64,000 nucleotides of DNA, taken from positions 186,001 to 250,000 of the forward strand of contig WNNJ02002694.1 in the NCBI GenBank assembly GCA_012934845.2, given 5' to 3'. The notes beneath the pieces are model-generated. The model did not search any database and was not told where the DNA came from. It saw only the letters and a list, made by a program, of their open reading frames with translations. The position numbers and the translations under genes were made by a program. Positions 32,581 to 45,045 of this stretch are shown here, one piece after another (the first letter of the stretch is position 1; each line of letters begins with the position of its first letter). The stretch comes from Pomphorhynchus laevis. Lineage: Eukaryota > Acanthocephala > Palaeacanthocephala > Echinorhynchida > Pomphorhynchidae.

Positions 32581-32880
32581 TTAATTCCTAAATTGGTTTA
32601 ATTTCTATATTCATGCGCTGTCATTGTTACAATTGAAATTTTGAGACTTCATTCTGCACGCTTCTTCAATCCTATAATTTTAAGCCAACATCAGTACGCT
32701 ACATTTTAATATTGGTAAACATCGTTATCTACTAATCAAAACTTGAAGTTTACATCTGCCCATACCAACGCTAATTTAATTTAAAATCAGAAACGATTTA
32801 AATTATTATATAGACAACACAGTAAGCCAAAAACTCTTTACAAGTTGCATTACAAGAAATCAAAGTAAAACTTCACAGAT
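32581..32880. other. No gene seen
   Basis: AT-rich remnant between two LINEs without recognisable motifs. Confidence 0.4.
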
Positions 32881-33210
32881 CGCAATCAATTATCTTGCCT
32901 AAATATTTATCCAATTCCAGCTTGAACGAATGAATATTGCGAGAGTTAACAGCGTATCAGAAGGCTGATTCTGTACCGGTATAACTCTCTGTGCAAAAAG
33001 TGATATACGGATGTGGCATAGGCGTAATGTTCCAAGCATTAAGGAATGTCCGCGTAGTGAGGGCTGATCTCGCAATCTCAACAAGTGACGCAATGGATGA
33101 TCCTTAGTATGTAAAAGATGTCATAAGAGGCACATATCAGCACGAATTCGCATGAAACTAAGACTATGTATTTTTAGATACCTAAGTATATTTTTAGATA
33201 CCTAAGATAC
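32881..33210 (-). mobile_element. C-terminal part of an older LINE split by an insertion
   Basis: Minus-strand reading RDQPSLRGHSLMLGTLRL...SLFAQRVIPV (32899-33093) is the CR1-type C-terminal block. The upstream part of the same kind of element resumes at 37566-38790 beyond the family B copy, so that copy probably landed in it. Confidence 0.65.
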
Positions 33211-33429
33211 CTAGGTCAAAAAAAAGTTTGAGATAAATAACATACAATAAATAAACAATTGTTTTACACACATTTGAGATAAATAACATACATAGAAATA
33301 AGGTACAAGGAATGGTCAGAAGCATTGAATAGATAATTATTCCAGTCGACATTAGACATAAAAAAGTTTAAAATCTGAAGTGAATACACTACTTACAAGA
33401 TTAATATACACAATTGTTTTCGTACTGTT

Positions 33430-34575
33430 ATGAAGAACAAGAAGGTTAAATCTACAAGTTATCAAGTACAGTGTGACTCTGATGATTGTCGACGCTGGTC
33501 GACGATTACAATCGCTACTGATTCAAATGATAATTCTAGTGGGTCATTTATGTGTGGATTTTGCGCTTCCCTGCGCATTCAATCACTAGAAGAGGAAATA
33601 AGTGTTTTAAGAAAAGCAATTCAAAATATAAATCATTGCCAGTGCAACATGAATTCCAAAGATGCATTAACAAATACATTCAATAACAGCACTCCTGTTT
33701 TATCAAATTCAACTGTGCATTCTAGTGGGTCAATTGTAAATGTTTACAACAAGAGACTCGAAGTAAGCGATTGCATAATGGATCAGTGTACAACAGGGAA
33801 TGTGATATTGCAAAATTCCACTAACAATCATCATATCAATCCAATACCCAATATTACCCCACAAACTCACTCTACACGGGTATGGAAGAATATTAAAGGA
33901 CGTCATTTTCGAAGTTCATCCAGTATTGGTCAACAAAATTTGCAACTTGATTCCAAACTTGGTGGATCCAACTGTAAAGATCATTCCAGGGATATTAATT
34001 CAATGTCTAAATCGTCAGTGATGGTTGCAAATGTCGGAGAATTTTCCGTACATAAAACAGGAAACGGCCAGAATAAAGAACCATTAGCACAACCGCTAGA
34101 TATTAATGCGCGAATGCGTGGCGAAAACCGAGATCGGTGCGTAATCTTTGCTAATATACCAGAATCTAACTCTTCGGAGCCGCAGCTACGTATTGATCAT
34201 GACGTGAGTAGAGTTCGGGAAGTATTATCAAAAATATTTACTTCAGGTGAGGAATCTATAGCCTCATCTCTTCTAGTGAAATCATTGTTCAGGTTAGGTA
34301 AGAAAAATGAAGAACGTCCACGCTTATTGAAAGTGGTATGTAAATCGTCCGACAATGTTAACGAGATCTTACGCAGAGGGTATAAATTAAAAGGTCAAAC
34401 TACTAAAATCTTTAAGGATCTCAGCATTCAGGATCGTAAGATGCGACATCAAGCTTGGGAAGAGCTAAAGACCAGGAATGCTTCTGGTGAAAAGGACTTG
34501 ACAATAAGAAATTTTCGTGTGGTTCGAAGAAAGCCATTTGTACGTTGGAATCCAATCGGTCCGTTAATTGCTTAG
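33430..34575 (+). CDS. LINE B ORF1 protein, Cys finger and RRM-like domain
   Basis: 381 residues, intact. Residues about 14-48 hold the PHD-like finger (QCDSDDCRRW...FMCGFC, C-x4-C-x21-C-x2-C) followed by a short coiled-coil (SLEEEISVLRKAIQN). A long Asn/Ser-rich linker leads to an RRM-like domain at about 235-345 (RDRCVIFANIPES, LRIDHDVSRVREVL, RLLKVVCKS). By analogy with CR1 ORF1 it would bind element RNA. It ends inside the start of ORF2 in another frame. Confidence 0.85.
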   Translation: MKNKKVKSTSYQVQCDSDDCRRWSTITIATDSNDNSSGSFMCGFCASLRIQSLEEEISVLRKAIQNINHCQCNMNSKDALTNTFNNSTPVLSNSTVHSSGSIVNVYNKRLEVSDCIMDQCTTGNVILQNSTNNHHINPIPNITPQTHSTRVWKNIKGRHFRSSSSIGQQNLQLDSKLGGSNCKDHSRDINSMSKSSVMVANVGEFSVHKTGNGQNKEPLAQPLDINARMRGENRDRCVIFANIPESNSSEPQLRIDHDVSRVREVLSKIFTSGEESIASSLLVKSLFRLGKKNEERPRLLKVVCKSSDNVNEILRRGYKLKGQTTKIFKDLSIQDRKMRHQAWEELKTRNASGEKDLTIRNFRVVRRKPFVRWNPIGPLIA

Positions 34576-37454
34576 GTATTGATCCATCCTCGTTAGATAT
34601 ATTTCCCACTGGACTATCTATAAACGCTGGAACCAGTAAATGTTCAACTCCAATTATTAACGTCGCTTACACAAATATTCGTAGTATAGTATCGAAGATT
34701 GACGAATTTCGGAACAGATTCTTTACATATAAACCTCAAATAATCGCAGTTACCGAAACTTGGCTAAATCATGATATTGCTGATAGTATGGTAGCTGTGG
34801 ATGGGTATTCGATCATCAGGGTTGATCGTAAAGTACGACGAGGAGGCGGTGTTGCACTTTATATCGATCAATGTATAGGTGTTGACGATTTTGAATGTTA
34901 TACTGACACATATGGTACTTGTGAACTGATGGTGGCGAGTCTATCCCATGTAAGAAATAAAGTTACTATTGCACTATGTTATAGATCTCCATGTAGCTTC
35001 GTTCTCACTCAGGAATTCTCAGATATTTTGACAAAGGCAGCAATGGGTGACCGGTTCCTCTGTTTAGGAGACTTCAATATTTCCAGCATCAATATGGATG
35101 ATCCTCATTCAGGAATAACATCTTCTAGTAAACTAGATCATGACTTGTGGAATTTTCTGTTAGATAGCCTACTTCTTGTTCAGCATGTATCAGCACCAAC
35201 TAGGATTATGAATGATCAAAGTTCTTTGTTGTATTTAATTTTATCTAAATCATTAACAGATGTGCGTGACATTATGCATGAAGCATCCATAGGAGTTAGT
35301 GATCATTGTGTATTGCTTTGTCACTTCTCAGGGATTTCAAATAATATTATCGACGAAGTCGAAACTAAAATCTTCAAGCATTGTTGGTATCGTGCGGATC
35401 AGTGTAAAATTCTTCAAGCAGCATCGACTATGAACTTTGTAGGCGCTAGCGACGATGTTGAAGATTCTTGGAAAGTTTTCCGTTCAGCAATGTGCGAAAT
35501 AATAGAAAAATACGTTCCTACCAAGATCGTGCATAAAAATAAAAAAGTGAATCCTCCGTGGTTTAATAGAGAACTTAAATCAGAACTAAGACGAAGAAAC
35601 CGACTGTTTAAATTAAGCTGCAAGGACAATACTTATCGACAGGAATACGTCAATTGTCGTAACTTTTTCGAAAAGCTTAAAAAACGCAAAAAATTTAACT
35701 ACGAAATGAGAATAGCTGCGGATTTTCATAGTGCACCAAAACGATTTTGGGCTCACATACGTAGAGATAGGACAATTCCTCCTGCGATTTCGTCTCTTCG
35801 TATTAATGATAACTTTATCACATCGCCTCAAGATGTAGCCGACACGTTTGCATCGACTTTTCAACTCGTAACTGATAACACAGAAATTAACCAGCAATCT
35901 CGTGTAAGCCATTTACGAAGTTATTTTGATGTTATTACCGAGGAGGTTTATAGTGAGTTAAATTCTTTACGACATTCATCACCTGGTCCGGATGGATTAC
36001 ATCCCCAGATACTAAAGATATTATCAACATTTTTTGCTTCGCCGTTAGCTTATTTGTTTCAACTATCACTAGCTAAGTCAATTCTACCGTTAGATTGGAA
36101 AATCGCCACTGTAGTGCCAGTCCACAAAAAAGGAGATCGTCACAATCCTGAAAATTATAGAACAATAAGCCTTACAAGTGTCGTATGTAAGATGTTTGAG
36201 CGCATATTGTATCGGTGATTACTATCCTATCTTGAATCATCGAACTTGTTAGATAATTCGCAACATGGTTTTCGTCCTGGACGTTCTTGCATGTCTAATC
36301 TTTTATGTGCACGCGAAGCATGGGTTGATGCAGTTGCGCAGGGTAATGCAGTTGATGTCGTGTATTTCGACTTGAGTCGGGCCTTTGATAGGGTTCCCCA
36401 CAATATGTTGATTGAGGCTCTTGCAGATTACGGAATTGAAATTCCTATTATTCGATGGATTCACGCTTTCCTATCTGATCGTTCTTTCAGAGTTCGAGTT
36501 GGAAATTGTCTATCTAGACCGTCAAATTTACCAATGGGTGTTCCTCAGGGATCGGTGTTGGGTCCATTATTATTCGTCATATTTCTGAATAGTTTGCTAC
36601 GCTCTCTAAAATGTAAAAAAATAGCATTCGCGGATGATCTTAAAATATGGAATGTCATTACATGCTATGCCGATATGCAACACTTACAAGATGACATAAA
36701 TATGGTTAATAGGTGGAGCGAACTGACCGGAATCATGATTAACATTACTAAATGTGTCCACCTCAGATTTGGTCGTAGTGATTTACCAAATGATTATTCT
36801 GTTTGCGGTGAGATTATTCCCACAAATTCGTATACAAAAGATCTTGGGATAATTGTTCAGAATTCGTTTAAAACCGACCTCAATACTGAAAATATATGCA
36901 ACACGTCGAGAAAAATTATTTACATGATCAAAAATACCTTTAGTTCGCTTCCACCGTCTCAGTTCTCACTATTATATAAGGCGTTGATCAGACCAATCAT
37001 TGATTATGCTTCGCCGGCGACTTTTCCTTCTACGCGTGGTGAAATAAACCAATTAGAAAAGATTCTTCGCCGATTTTCCAAGCTATGTTCTGGTCTTCGG
37101 AACATCGCCTACTGTGATAGACTAAGCCAACTAAATATTACTTCACTTTACAAGATATATGTGTACAATGATTTATTACAGTTATGACGAATGATCCATG
37201 TCTTTCCTGGTTATCCATCGGAATCCGTTATTCTAAATGATCGCCCCAGCCACAGAGGACACTCTTTATCAGTTGATGTTCAATCACACGGGAAATGTCA
37301 TAGATACTTGCGATTATCTCACAGAGCGGTAAACCTATGGAACCGATTGCCGAATTCGATCGTGTCTATGGCACAGTACAAATCTTTCCAGAATGCGCTG
37401 AGCATGTGGATAAAAAGAGAAGATTCTTTGCAGGAAATATATAACTATATGTGA
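34545..37454 (+). CDS. LINE B ORF2, endonuclease and reverse transcriptase, two in-frame TGA codons
   Basis: APE-type endonuclease at residues about 40-260 (YTNIRSIVSKIDEF, AVTETWLN, GGGVALYID, CLGDFNIS, GVSDHCVL), then a linker, then RT (PGPDGLHPQIL, NPENYRTISLTSV, QHGFRPGRSC, YFDLSRAFDRVPH, MGVPQGSVLGPLLF, IAFADDLKIW) and a CR1 C-terminal block (RGHSLSV, AVNLWNRLP). All catalytic endonuclease and RT residues I can check are present. It starts in the last 31 bp of ORF1, suggesting coupled translation. In-frame TGA at 36216 and 37185 divide it into 557, about 322 and 88 codons. Confidence 0.85.
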
Positions 37455-37565
37455 CAATTTATTATTGCTGAACTACTTTTTTTCTTTCTTTTTTTCCTTT
37501 TCTTAATATTGTGATCAGACAAAATGACTCTTTTATGTGTCAAAGTCTTGTAATAAATAATAATA

Positions 37566-38223
37566 AGTCTATCATATTCCAAATGTCTGAGAGTACGGAC
37601 TAATCTCGTGGCGGAACGATAAACATTTTCTAGGCGATTACATTATTACTTAGTAATAGGGTAACTGCATGGTGAAGCATATAAAAGTTTACTTAGAATC
37701 AAGGCGTTAGAAATGGTCCTAAAACAAGAAATATCAACGTTTAAAAGCGACCGGCGTTGAAGACCAACGACTCATCTGATCTGTGAGCACACGAAATCGG
37801 TATGCATGCGAGTGCTTAAATATTGTCGTACCCAAACACCAAGATCCTTATATGAGTCAATTATCGATATGGCTACACCATCAAGGTGGTAAACGCTATG
37901 TTGAATTTTTTCGATCGAGAGATACACATAAAAGCACATTTTTTTATTATTGAGCTGGAGACCATTGGAAACCGGCCATGAATAAACAGTATCAATATCA
38001 GCTTAGAGTAATTGAGCATCTTTATTTGAATCTACTGGACGCCAAATCTTTAAGTTATCAGCGTAAAGCAAGCATCGAGATTTTACATGTGACAGCAGAT
38101 CATTGATGTATATGCTGAACAGTGTGAGCCCTATTACAGACCCTTGAGGGACGCCACATTCAAAGGAAAATGAAGTGAATTTACCCTAACATAACAGTAT
38201 CTGCTAGAAAGATACTCCCTGAT

Positions 38224-38316
<93 letters not shown>

Positions 38317-38790
38317 CCAGTCCACCAATATTGATAAGTTTGTTGATCAAATGAGCGTGTATTATAGTGTCAAAAGCCTTTAAAAAATCAAAGAAAATGA
38401 CATTGACATGAGTACCTAAATCCAGATAGCGCATCCAATGGTCGTGAGATACCATTAAATTAGTAGTTGTGGAGTGACCCTTGCGTAAGCCGTGTTAAGT
38501 ATTGGAAAGTATATTCTTAGCTCCAAGGTGTGCAATTAAGTGCTTAAGGAGCAACCGTTCAAATATTCGACAACACACACGTAAGGCTTGACGATCTATA
38601 GTGTTTAGGATCTTGCAATCCTTCTTTCTGAATACTCGAGTAATTATCGAGCCTTTCTAATCATCAGGTATCAGTCCTAGTATGGTGGAGGCCAAGAATA
38701 TGTTGTGTAGTGGAATGTAGATGATATCAGCAATATGACGTAGAAATATGGACTGTAAATTATCAGGACCGTATACTTTTACTATATACT
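37566..38790 (-). mobile_element. Upstream part of the split older LINE
   Basis: Minus strand: HVNVIFFDFLKAFDTI (38420 region), an (AT)n tract, REYLSSRYCYVRV, YADN in place of YADD, SYKDLGVWV and ENVYRSATRLVRTLRHLEY ending at the family B insertion. The protein resumes at 33210. Old and broken. Confidence 0.7.
38225..38315. repeat. (AT)n microsatellite within an RT sequence
   Basis: About 44 uninterrupted AT units between the RT stretches NKLINIGGL and REYLSSRY. The repeated YI ORFs across it are artefacts of the repeat. Confidence 0.95.
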
Positions 38791-38839
38791 ATATACCATA
38801 TATTATATACTTTTATTATTAAAATAATAATTATAAATA

Positions 38840-40660
38840 GATTGTTTACTCATATTGGATAATTTATTAGTGGAGAGAGTGAAGTAAAATATTTATTTAA
38901 TCAAATTTTCAATAGCCTACTGGTATTATCTTCAGGTGTAAATGCTACAAAATATTTTTACAATTTAAGTATTTGTGAAGCAGTCAACTGCATACTTCGC
39001 TTGACGCAGCAGAACAAAGAAGTCAATTGTACGTTTTACATTGCGCAGCGGATCAAACGATTAAAAATTACACAAAGAAAAAATATATAAATATATAAAA
39101 CAACGAAACAAAACAATACAAAAAATAGAATTACAATTATAAAATATCTGTTATTAATTCAATATCCATTATTGGGCATCATAATATTTATATTTTTGTG
39201 CATTAAAAAAGCTTCTTGTATTTTTCTTTATAAGGCGTTGTTTTCTCCTGAAATAACTTGACTTTTTTCAAAATCTATTATATGGTTACTGTTCAATGAG
39301 TGGTCAATTACAACCTCAGATCCCTTCCTCTCTTAATCGAGTATATGTTGGTAAATACGCTTAGACAATCATTGTCCTGATTGACCAATTTAGATCTTAT
39401 TACAACCATCACAAGGAATTTTGTATGCAACACCATCCTTGTTAAAATAAGGTTTCTGTTTAAATATATTTTTTATTTTGGGAATTTTTTGATTATATAT
39501 GACAATGCTGGGGTGTCATTTTTAGAACGTTTAATATGAATGATCGTTTTGCCGTTCCATTTATCATTAATATAGGGTATACCCATATATTTTGTTTCAA
39601 GTTTTGGGCCTATCAATTTTGCCCTACTACTATTTCCCATGAAATATGATTTTTTGATAGGCCAAGTTGGATATCCACTACTTATAAGATTTCTCTTAAT
39701 TAGATCATCTCTTTTCGATTTAAGATAGACACTAGAACAGATTGCCTTTGATCTCAAGAACAGTGAGGAAGATGCAGAAATTTTCCAATTTCTAGGAACA
39801 TTACTTTCCCAGCTTACAACATTAGGGTACTTACAAAAAAACAATCCGGGTCAAACGGTTCCTTTAAAAGAATAAAAGCATCATCCACATATCTAAGCCA
39901 GGTGTGAATGTAATTCATGTTCTTTAAATGTGTGGCTTTTTATTTCCTCATATATATTTCAGCGAGTATTGGTGCTACGGGATTACCTATAGACAATCCG
40001 TCAACTTGTTCATACATTTCATTTTCAAATTGAAAATTAATATTTGTTGTGCATAATTTAAGTAGAGTTATGCAATCACATATGCTTAAATGTTTCTCAA
40101 ATTCTGTATTCACTAGAAATTCAGACGCTAAACTAATTGATTCTAACAACGGTATATTTGTAAATAAAGATTTTACATCAATTGAAATCATTATTTTATT
40201 GGAGATGTCAATATTCTGCATACGTTTTGCGAACTGCATTCCATCTCCGACACGAGAAAATTTCCATCGCTTAGTTTATTAAACGGTATGCTAGCGATAT
40301 ACTTACTTACTACATAAGAATATGTAATATAAGTTGTAATTATGAGTATGGTAGAATGGACCGTTTTATGGACTTTCGGCAAAATGTACATAAAACCAGG
40401 CTTCAAGTTCCTTGAAATAAACCTATTAACTAAACCTATGGACTTTCGGCAAAATGTACATAAAACCAGGCTTCACGTTCCTTGAAATAAACCTATTAAC
40501 ATTGATTCACTGAGTTTCTCCGCTCTATGTAATTTCCTAAGAAATTTATTATATTCAACTTGTCTTTTTAAGGTCGGATCACCTTTTACCTTTTTGAACT
40601 TATTATTTAATAACTGAACGGCTTAATAAACTTGGGAAATTTATTAGTCCATTAAATTCG
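38840..40660 (-). mobile_element. Penelope-like element, minus copy
   Basis: From 5' (40660) to 3' (38840): RT start (KVKGDPTLKRQVEYNKFL), RT core (IDVKSLFTNIPL, DGLSIGNPVAPILAEIYM at 39940-40239, then WLRYVDDAFIL), a thumb/linker region at 39473-39844 and a GIY-YIG endonuclease region (VAYKIPCDGCNK, VIDHSLNSNHIIDFEKSQV) at about 39170-39440. The combination of this RT and a GIY-YIG nuclease defines Penelope-like retroelements. Incomplete and broken. A 70-bp tandem duplication lies at 40371-40500. Confidence 0.88.
38895..38945 (-). ncRNA. Hammerhead-like motif at the Penelope 3' end
   Basis: Minus strand: CTGAAGA (38935-38929), an imperfect stem with CCAGTAGG at its tip, GAAA (38910-38907), then AATT as a self-complementary stem III. 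Penelope-like elements are known to carry hammerheads in their terminal repeats. The intact-looking relative is at 63250-63303. Confidence 0.55.
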
Positions 40661-41960
40661 GGAAACATTTAAGCATATGTGATTGCATAACTCTACTTAA
40701 ATTATGCACAACAAATATTAATTTTCAATTTGAAAATGAAATGTATGAACAAGTTGACGGATTGTCTATAGGTAATCCCCTAGCACCAATACTCGCTGAA
40801 ATATATATGAGGAAATAAAAAGCCACACATTTAAAGAACATGAATTACATTCACACCTGGCTTAGATATGTGGATGATGCTTTTATTCTTTTAAAGGAAC
40901 CGTTTGACCCGGATTGTTTTTTGCGAGTACCCTAATGTTGTAAGCTGGGAAAGTAATGTTCCTAGAAATTGGAAAATTTCTGCATCTTCCTCACTGTTCT
41001 TGAGATCAAAGGCAATCTGTTCTAGTGTCTATCTCAAATCGAACAGAGATGCTCTAATTAAGAGAAATCTTATAAGTAGTGCATATCCAACTTGGCCTAT
41101 CAAAAAATCATATTTCATGGGAAATAGTAGTAGGGCAAAATTGATAGGCCCAAAACTTGAAACAAAATATATGGGTATACCCTATATTAATGATAAATGG
41201 AACGGCAAAACGATCATTCATATTAAACGTTCTAAAAATGGCACCCCAGCATTGTCATATATAATCAAAAAATTCCCAAAATAAAAAATATATTTAAACA
41301 GAAACCTTATTGTAACAAGGATGGTGTTGCATACAAAATTCCTTGTGATTATTATATACAGGGCTTTGACCGAAAAGGTAGTTTTGCCTGTTCATCGTAC
41401 ATTACAACACATGAAACAAACACATCAATTACAACCAAACCAATGATAAGAACTTCCAATGTTGCCTTGATCAGTGTGTCTTATCCAAGTGTTGACCATG
41501 ACTTTGAATTAGCTCAACGATGTGCAGTCATGATGTCGTGAGGCAATGCGTTCCACAACTTTCTTACTCTGCGTTACAATCGCGATACCATTGTCTTGCG
41601 CGTAACGCGAGAGAATGACCCTGCGACTTTGTCGGACATGCGATTCAACACATTCACCTGGGTAGCTGTCTATCCCTTTTCTCTTAAGATAGAAAGAGGA
41701 TCTGAGTTTGTAATTGACCACTCATTGAACATTAACCATATAATAGATTTTGAAAAAAGTCAAGTTATTTCAATAGAAAACAACGCGTTAGAAAGAAAAA
41801 TACAAGAAGCCTTTTTTATGCACAAAAATATAAATATACCGATGGCGAATAATAAACCGGATATTGAATTAATAACAAATATTTTATAATTGTAATTCTA
41901 TTTTTGTATTGATTCGGTCATTGTTTTATATATTTATATATTTTTTCTTTGTGTAATTTT
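40660..41960 (+). mobile_element. Penelope-like element, plus copy (3' half)
   Basis: Inverted relative to the minus copy with the axis near 40660. Carries DGLSIGNPLAPILAEIYM, WLRYVDDAFIL, the 40904-41284 linker frame and the end of the GIY-YIG region (41700-41889). The middle of the nuclease region is replaced by about 350 bp of unrelated sequence (41350-41705). Broken. Head-to-head copies are common for this class. Confidence 0.85.
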
Positions 41961-41979
41961 TAATAAGGAGCACATAAAA

Positions 41980-43740
41980 ACGATTTATTTAACGTGGCAA
42001 TGGGCGCCAGCGCACGCTTACATGATCACAACAAAACAAAAATGTAAATTATGTGTCGAGAAGGTGTGAACGGAGGAGGTGTTTGAATACGATGAAGGAG
42101 GGAGTGCGGCGGACGTCGAGAGGGAGTTGATTCCAGTCGAGTGAGGCGGCGACGAGGAAGGATCGCAGACCATAGTTGTTGGAGTAATTTGGAACGTGGA
42201 GTAAGAGGGTATGACAGGAACGCAACGATAGCGAGGTGGGGCGAGTGTCGTCTAAGAAATGAAGGTTGATGAACGATGGGGAGCCGACATCGATGAGATG
42301 AGAAATTACGAGAAGGCGGAGTTTGATGCGGATGTGGATGGTGGGCCAGGAGAGTTGGGCAAGATATGTGGATATGTGGTCGAAGCGACGGAGACGAAAG
42401 AGCACTCGAACGGCGGAGTTGATTATGCGTTGTAGTGGTAGGATGATGGATTTTGGAGAATTGGCGAAAAGACTAAGGCAGTAATTGATTTTAGGGAAAA
42501 TAAGCGATGAAAGAAGAGACCTGCAGGAACGGAAGTCGATAAGGGAGCGGAAACGGCTGATGTCACGGAAAATTAAGTTAGACGAGCAAACCTTGTCACG
42601 GACGAAGGGTTTAAGGGAAAGGTGATCATCGAAATGGAAGCCTAAGAAAGTGATATTGTGGACTATGGGGATGATCAATGAGGCAAAAGATACAGTGGTA
42701 GGAGATATGTTTGGTTTACGGGGGAGAATCCACATTATTTTAGACTTGTCGGGGTTTAGAACGAGATGGAGATTGGAGAGACGTTCGTAGATAGAAGAAA
42801 TACAGTTGGAGGCAGAAATGCCGATATCGTGTTTGCAATGTGCGGATACATGAGCATAGATGAGGATGTCATCGGCGTATTGCATGACGTTAAAGGAAAA
42901 AGGTTTGATAAACGGAGAGAGATCGCCAAGCAGAACAGAGAAAAGCAGGGGACCTAAGACTGAACCTTGTGGGACCCGCAAAAGATAGGGATGGGAGGAT
43001 GATGGATTAGAACAGACGCGAAAGGAACGGTTGAATAGATATGAGGCAAACCATGCTACGGAAGAAGAAAAAGGCGGAGGAGATGTCGAAAGTTATGAGA
43101 ACACTATATAGAGCCTTGTCGCGAGAAATGAGAAAGTCCTTTTAAACTTTCATGCATGCGATTTCTGTGGAGTGATTAGAGCGGAAAGCGGATTGGAAAG
43201 GAGGCTACAGATTGGATGACGAGAGATAAGTGTTGGTCTGTATTAAGATGAGGCGTTCTAAGAGCTTAGAAAGAGTAGGGAGTAGTGAAATGCGGCGATA
43301 GCCAGAAGGAAGTGAGGGGTCGAGCGATTGTTTCTTAAGGAGGGGACGAACGATTGCGGATTTCCAGTGTGAAGGGAAGATACGACTGCGGATGGACGAG
43401 TTAAACAAGGTTGTGAGAAAAGGGGATATAGATGAGCATATGGATTTAAGTATGTGGGTAGGCAGGTGATCGGCAGGTGTGGCTTTGCTGGGTAAGGACA
43501 TGAGAACATATGAGACTTTGGAAGGTGAGACATGGAGAAGATGAAAGAGTTCTGGGAGAATAAGGTTAGGCGAAGCCGAGTAGGATAGGATGGAGACTGG
43601 GGTGTGATAGAGCAATGTGGATACTTTAGTCTGGAGGAATGACGAATAATCATGTGGATTGATGTTGTACAGCGGAGAGGAGCGAGCTAAAAGTATGCCA
43701 TAGAGTCTTAGTGTTGAATGAAGGGCAACATTTTAGAAAG
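41980..43740 (-). mobile_element. LINE family A, copy 2 (5'-truncated)
   Basis: Very similar to the 26105-27900 part of copy 1. RT and C-terminal frame open from 42981 to 42049 (310 codons: MRVPQGSVLGPLLFSVLLGD, QYADDILIYAH, SLNPDKSKIMWIL-like). Upstream RT parts at 43205-43653 are in other frames with a small deletion near 43080. The 3' tail abuts the Penelope plus copy at 41960-41980. Confidence 0.85.
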
Positions 43741-44220
43741 GCGGACACAACTAGGCAAGAAAAAAATTATAAAAAACGAACGATTTTTATTAGACATTTA
43801 AAAAACATCTTTTATTTTTTTTGCAGTATAGTGTAGGTAAAGTTTGAAATTAAAATTATTTTTTTTCAAAAAAATTTAAATTTGAATATTTTTCAAGTAA
43901 GTGTTCGGATTAGTTAAAGATTATTACACAATGATAGCACATTATGTATCTACACCACATATACGTTTTAGCTCGATACGACGTATATTACGCTTCATAG
44001 AAAATGTTCAATTTTTTGAACGTAAAAATAATTTTTCCAAAAAAAATCAATATGATAACCCATACTTTTTTTCATCTCACAACATCGACCATCTATCAAT
44101 TAACATTTACACAAAAACTTATGAATTGATTTATTCAGTATGTTAAAAAAATTTAAATTTTAATTTTTTAAATTAAAACAAAAATAATTAAAATTTTACT
44201 ATTGCCCTTGTTAGTAGTTT
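43741..44220. repeat. Diverged third copy of the inverted-repeat sequence
   Basis: AT-rich, with words shared with the arms at 44225-45045 (ATATCTACA, TTTTTTGAAC.TAAAAATA, TATGATA.CC). No convincing gene; the ORF at 43901-44146 follows the repeat. Confidence 0.4.
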
Positions 44221-44224
44221 GTTT

Positions 44225-45045
44225 ACTGCAATATTATTATAATGCGATTACAAATCATATATCTACATTATTTTCAAGTTTGAGATTGATTTAACGTGTA
44301 TTACGTTGTAAAACAAAATTTTATTTTTTGAACTTAAAAATACTTTTTAAACACTTTGGTATGATATCCTATCATCATTTTTAACTTATTATTTCCAACT
44401 TAAAACAAATCAACGTATACATAAAAAATTGGCATCATTACTTTATTATCTTGAATAAAAATAAATTTATTTTTAACAATTTTAAAAATTTTAAACGCTG
44501 GTTTAAAATTGGCGGAATTCGCATGGAGACATTGGTGTAGACATAATTACGTTGATTTTTTCGACCAATTATTAAGTGACATCTCTGATATTTATTAAAA
44601 ACTGTTTTTTTTTTCTTTCCTGTTACATATTTTAATTACAGTTTAAAATATCGTTTCGAGCCATTCAACACATGCGTTGTCATCACGTAGCGGTCCGCTG
44701 ATCAATGCGTGAAGATTCCAAACCATCTGAAAATCGTTTAAACACATTATAATTTCAGTTTTCTCATTATTGAAGAAATAAAACCAGCGTTTAAAATGTT
44801 TAAAATTGTTAAAAATAAATTTATTTTTATTCAAGATAATAAAGTAATGATGCCAATTTTTTGTGTATACGTTGATTTGTTGTAAGTTGGAAATAATAAG
44901 TTAAAAATGATGATAGGATATCATACCAAAGTGTTTAAAAAGTATTTTGAAGTTCAAAAAATTAAATTTTGTTATACAACGTAATACATGTTAAATCAAT
45001 CTCAAACTTGAAAATAATGTAGATATATGATTTGTAATCTGATTA
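44225..45045. repeat. Large inverted repeat, arms of about 255 bp
   Basis: Left arm 44243-44500, right arm 44787-45045, about 95% alike by eye; the 290-bp loop has no clear gene. Arms share TTGGTATGATATCCTATCAT and AATCAACGTATACA. No protein or known terminal motif, so it could be a foldback element or an inverted duplication. Confidence 0.85.

Larger units (their letters stand above)
33380..37560 (+). mobile_element. LINE family B (CR1-like), nearly full length
   Basis: ORF1 33430-34575 and ORF2 34545-37454 overlap by 31 bp. The 3' end has pyrimidine-rich sequence and AATAAATAATAATAAG. Only two in-frame stops break ORF2, both TGA (36216-36218, 37185-37187), each where related sequences suggest Arg CGA; this looks like CpG decay of a young copy. 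The exact 5' end is not clear. Confidence 0.88.

Noticed and set aside
38134-38455. Two minus-strand ORFs with long YI repeats
   Set aside because: They are readings of the (AT)n tract inside an old RT.
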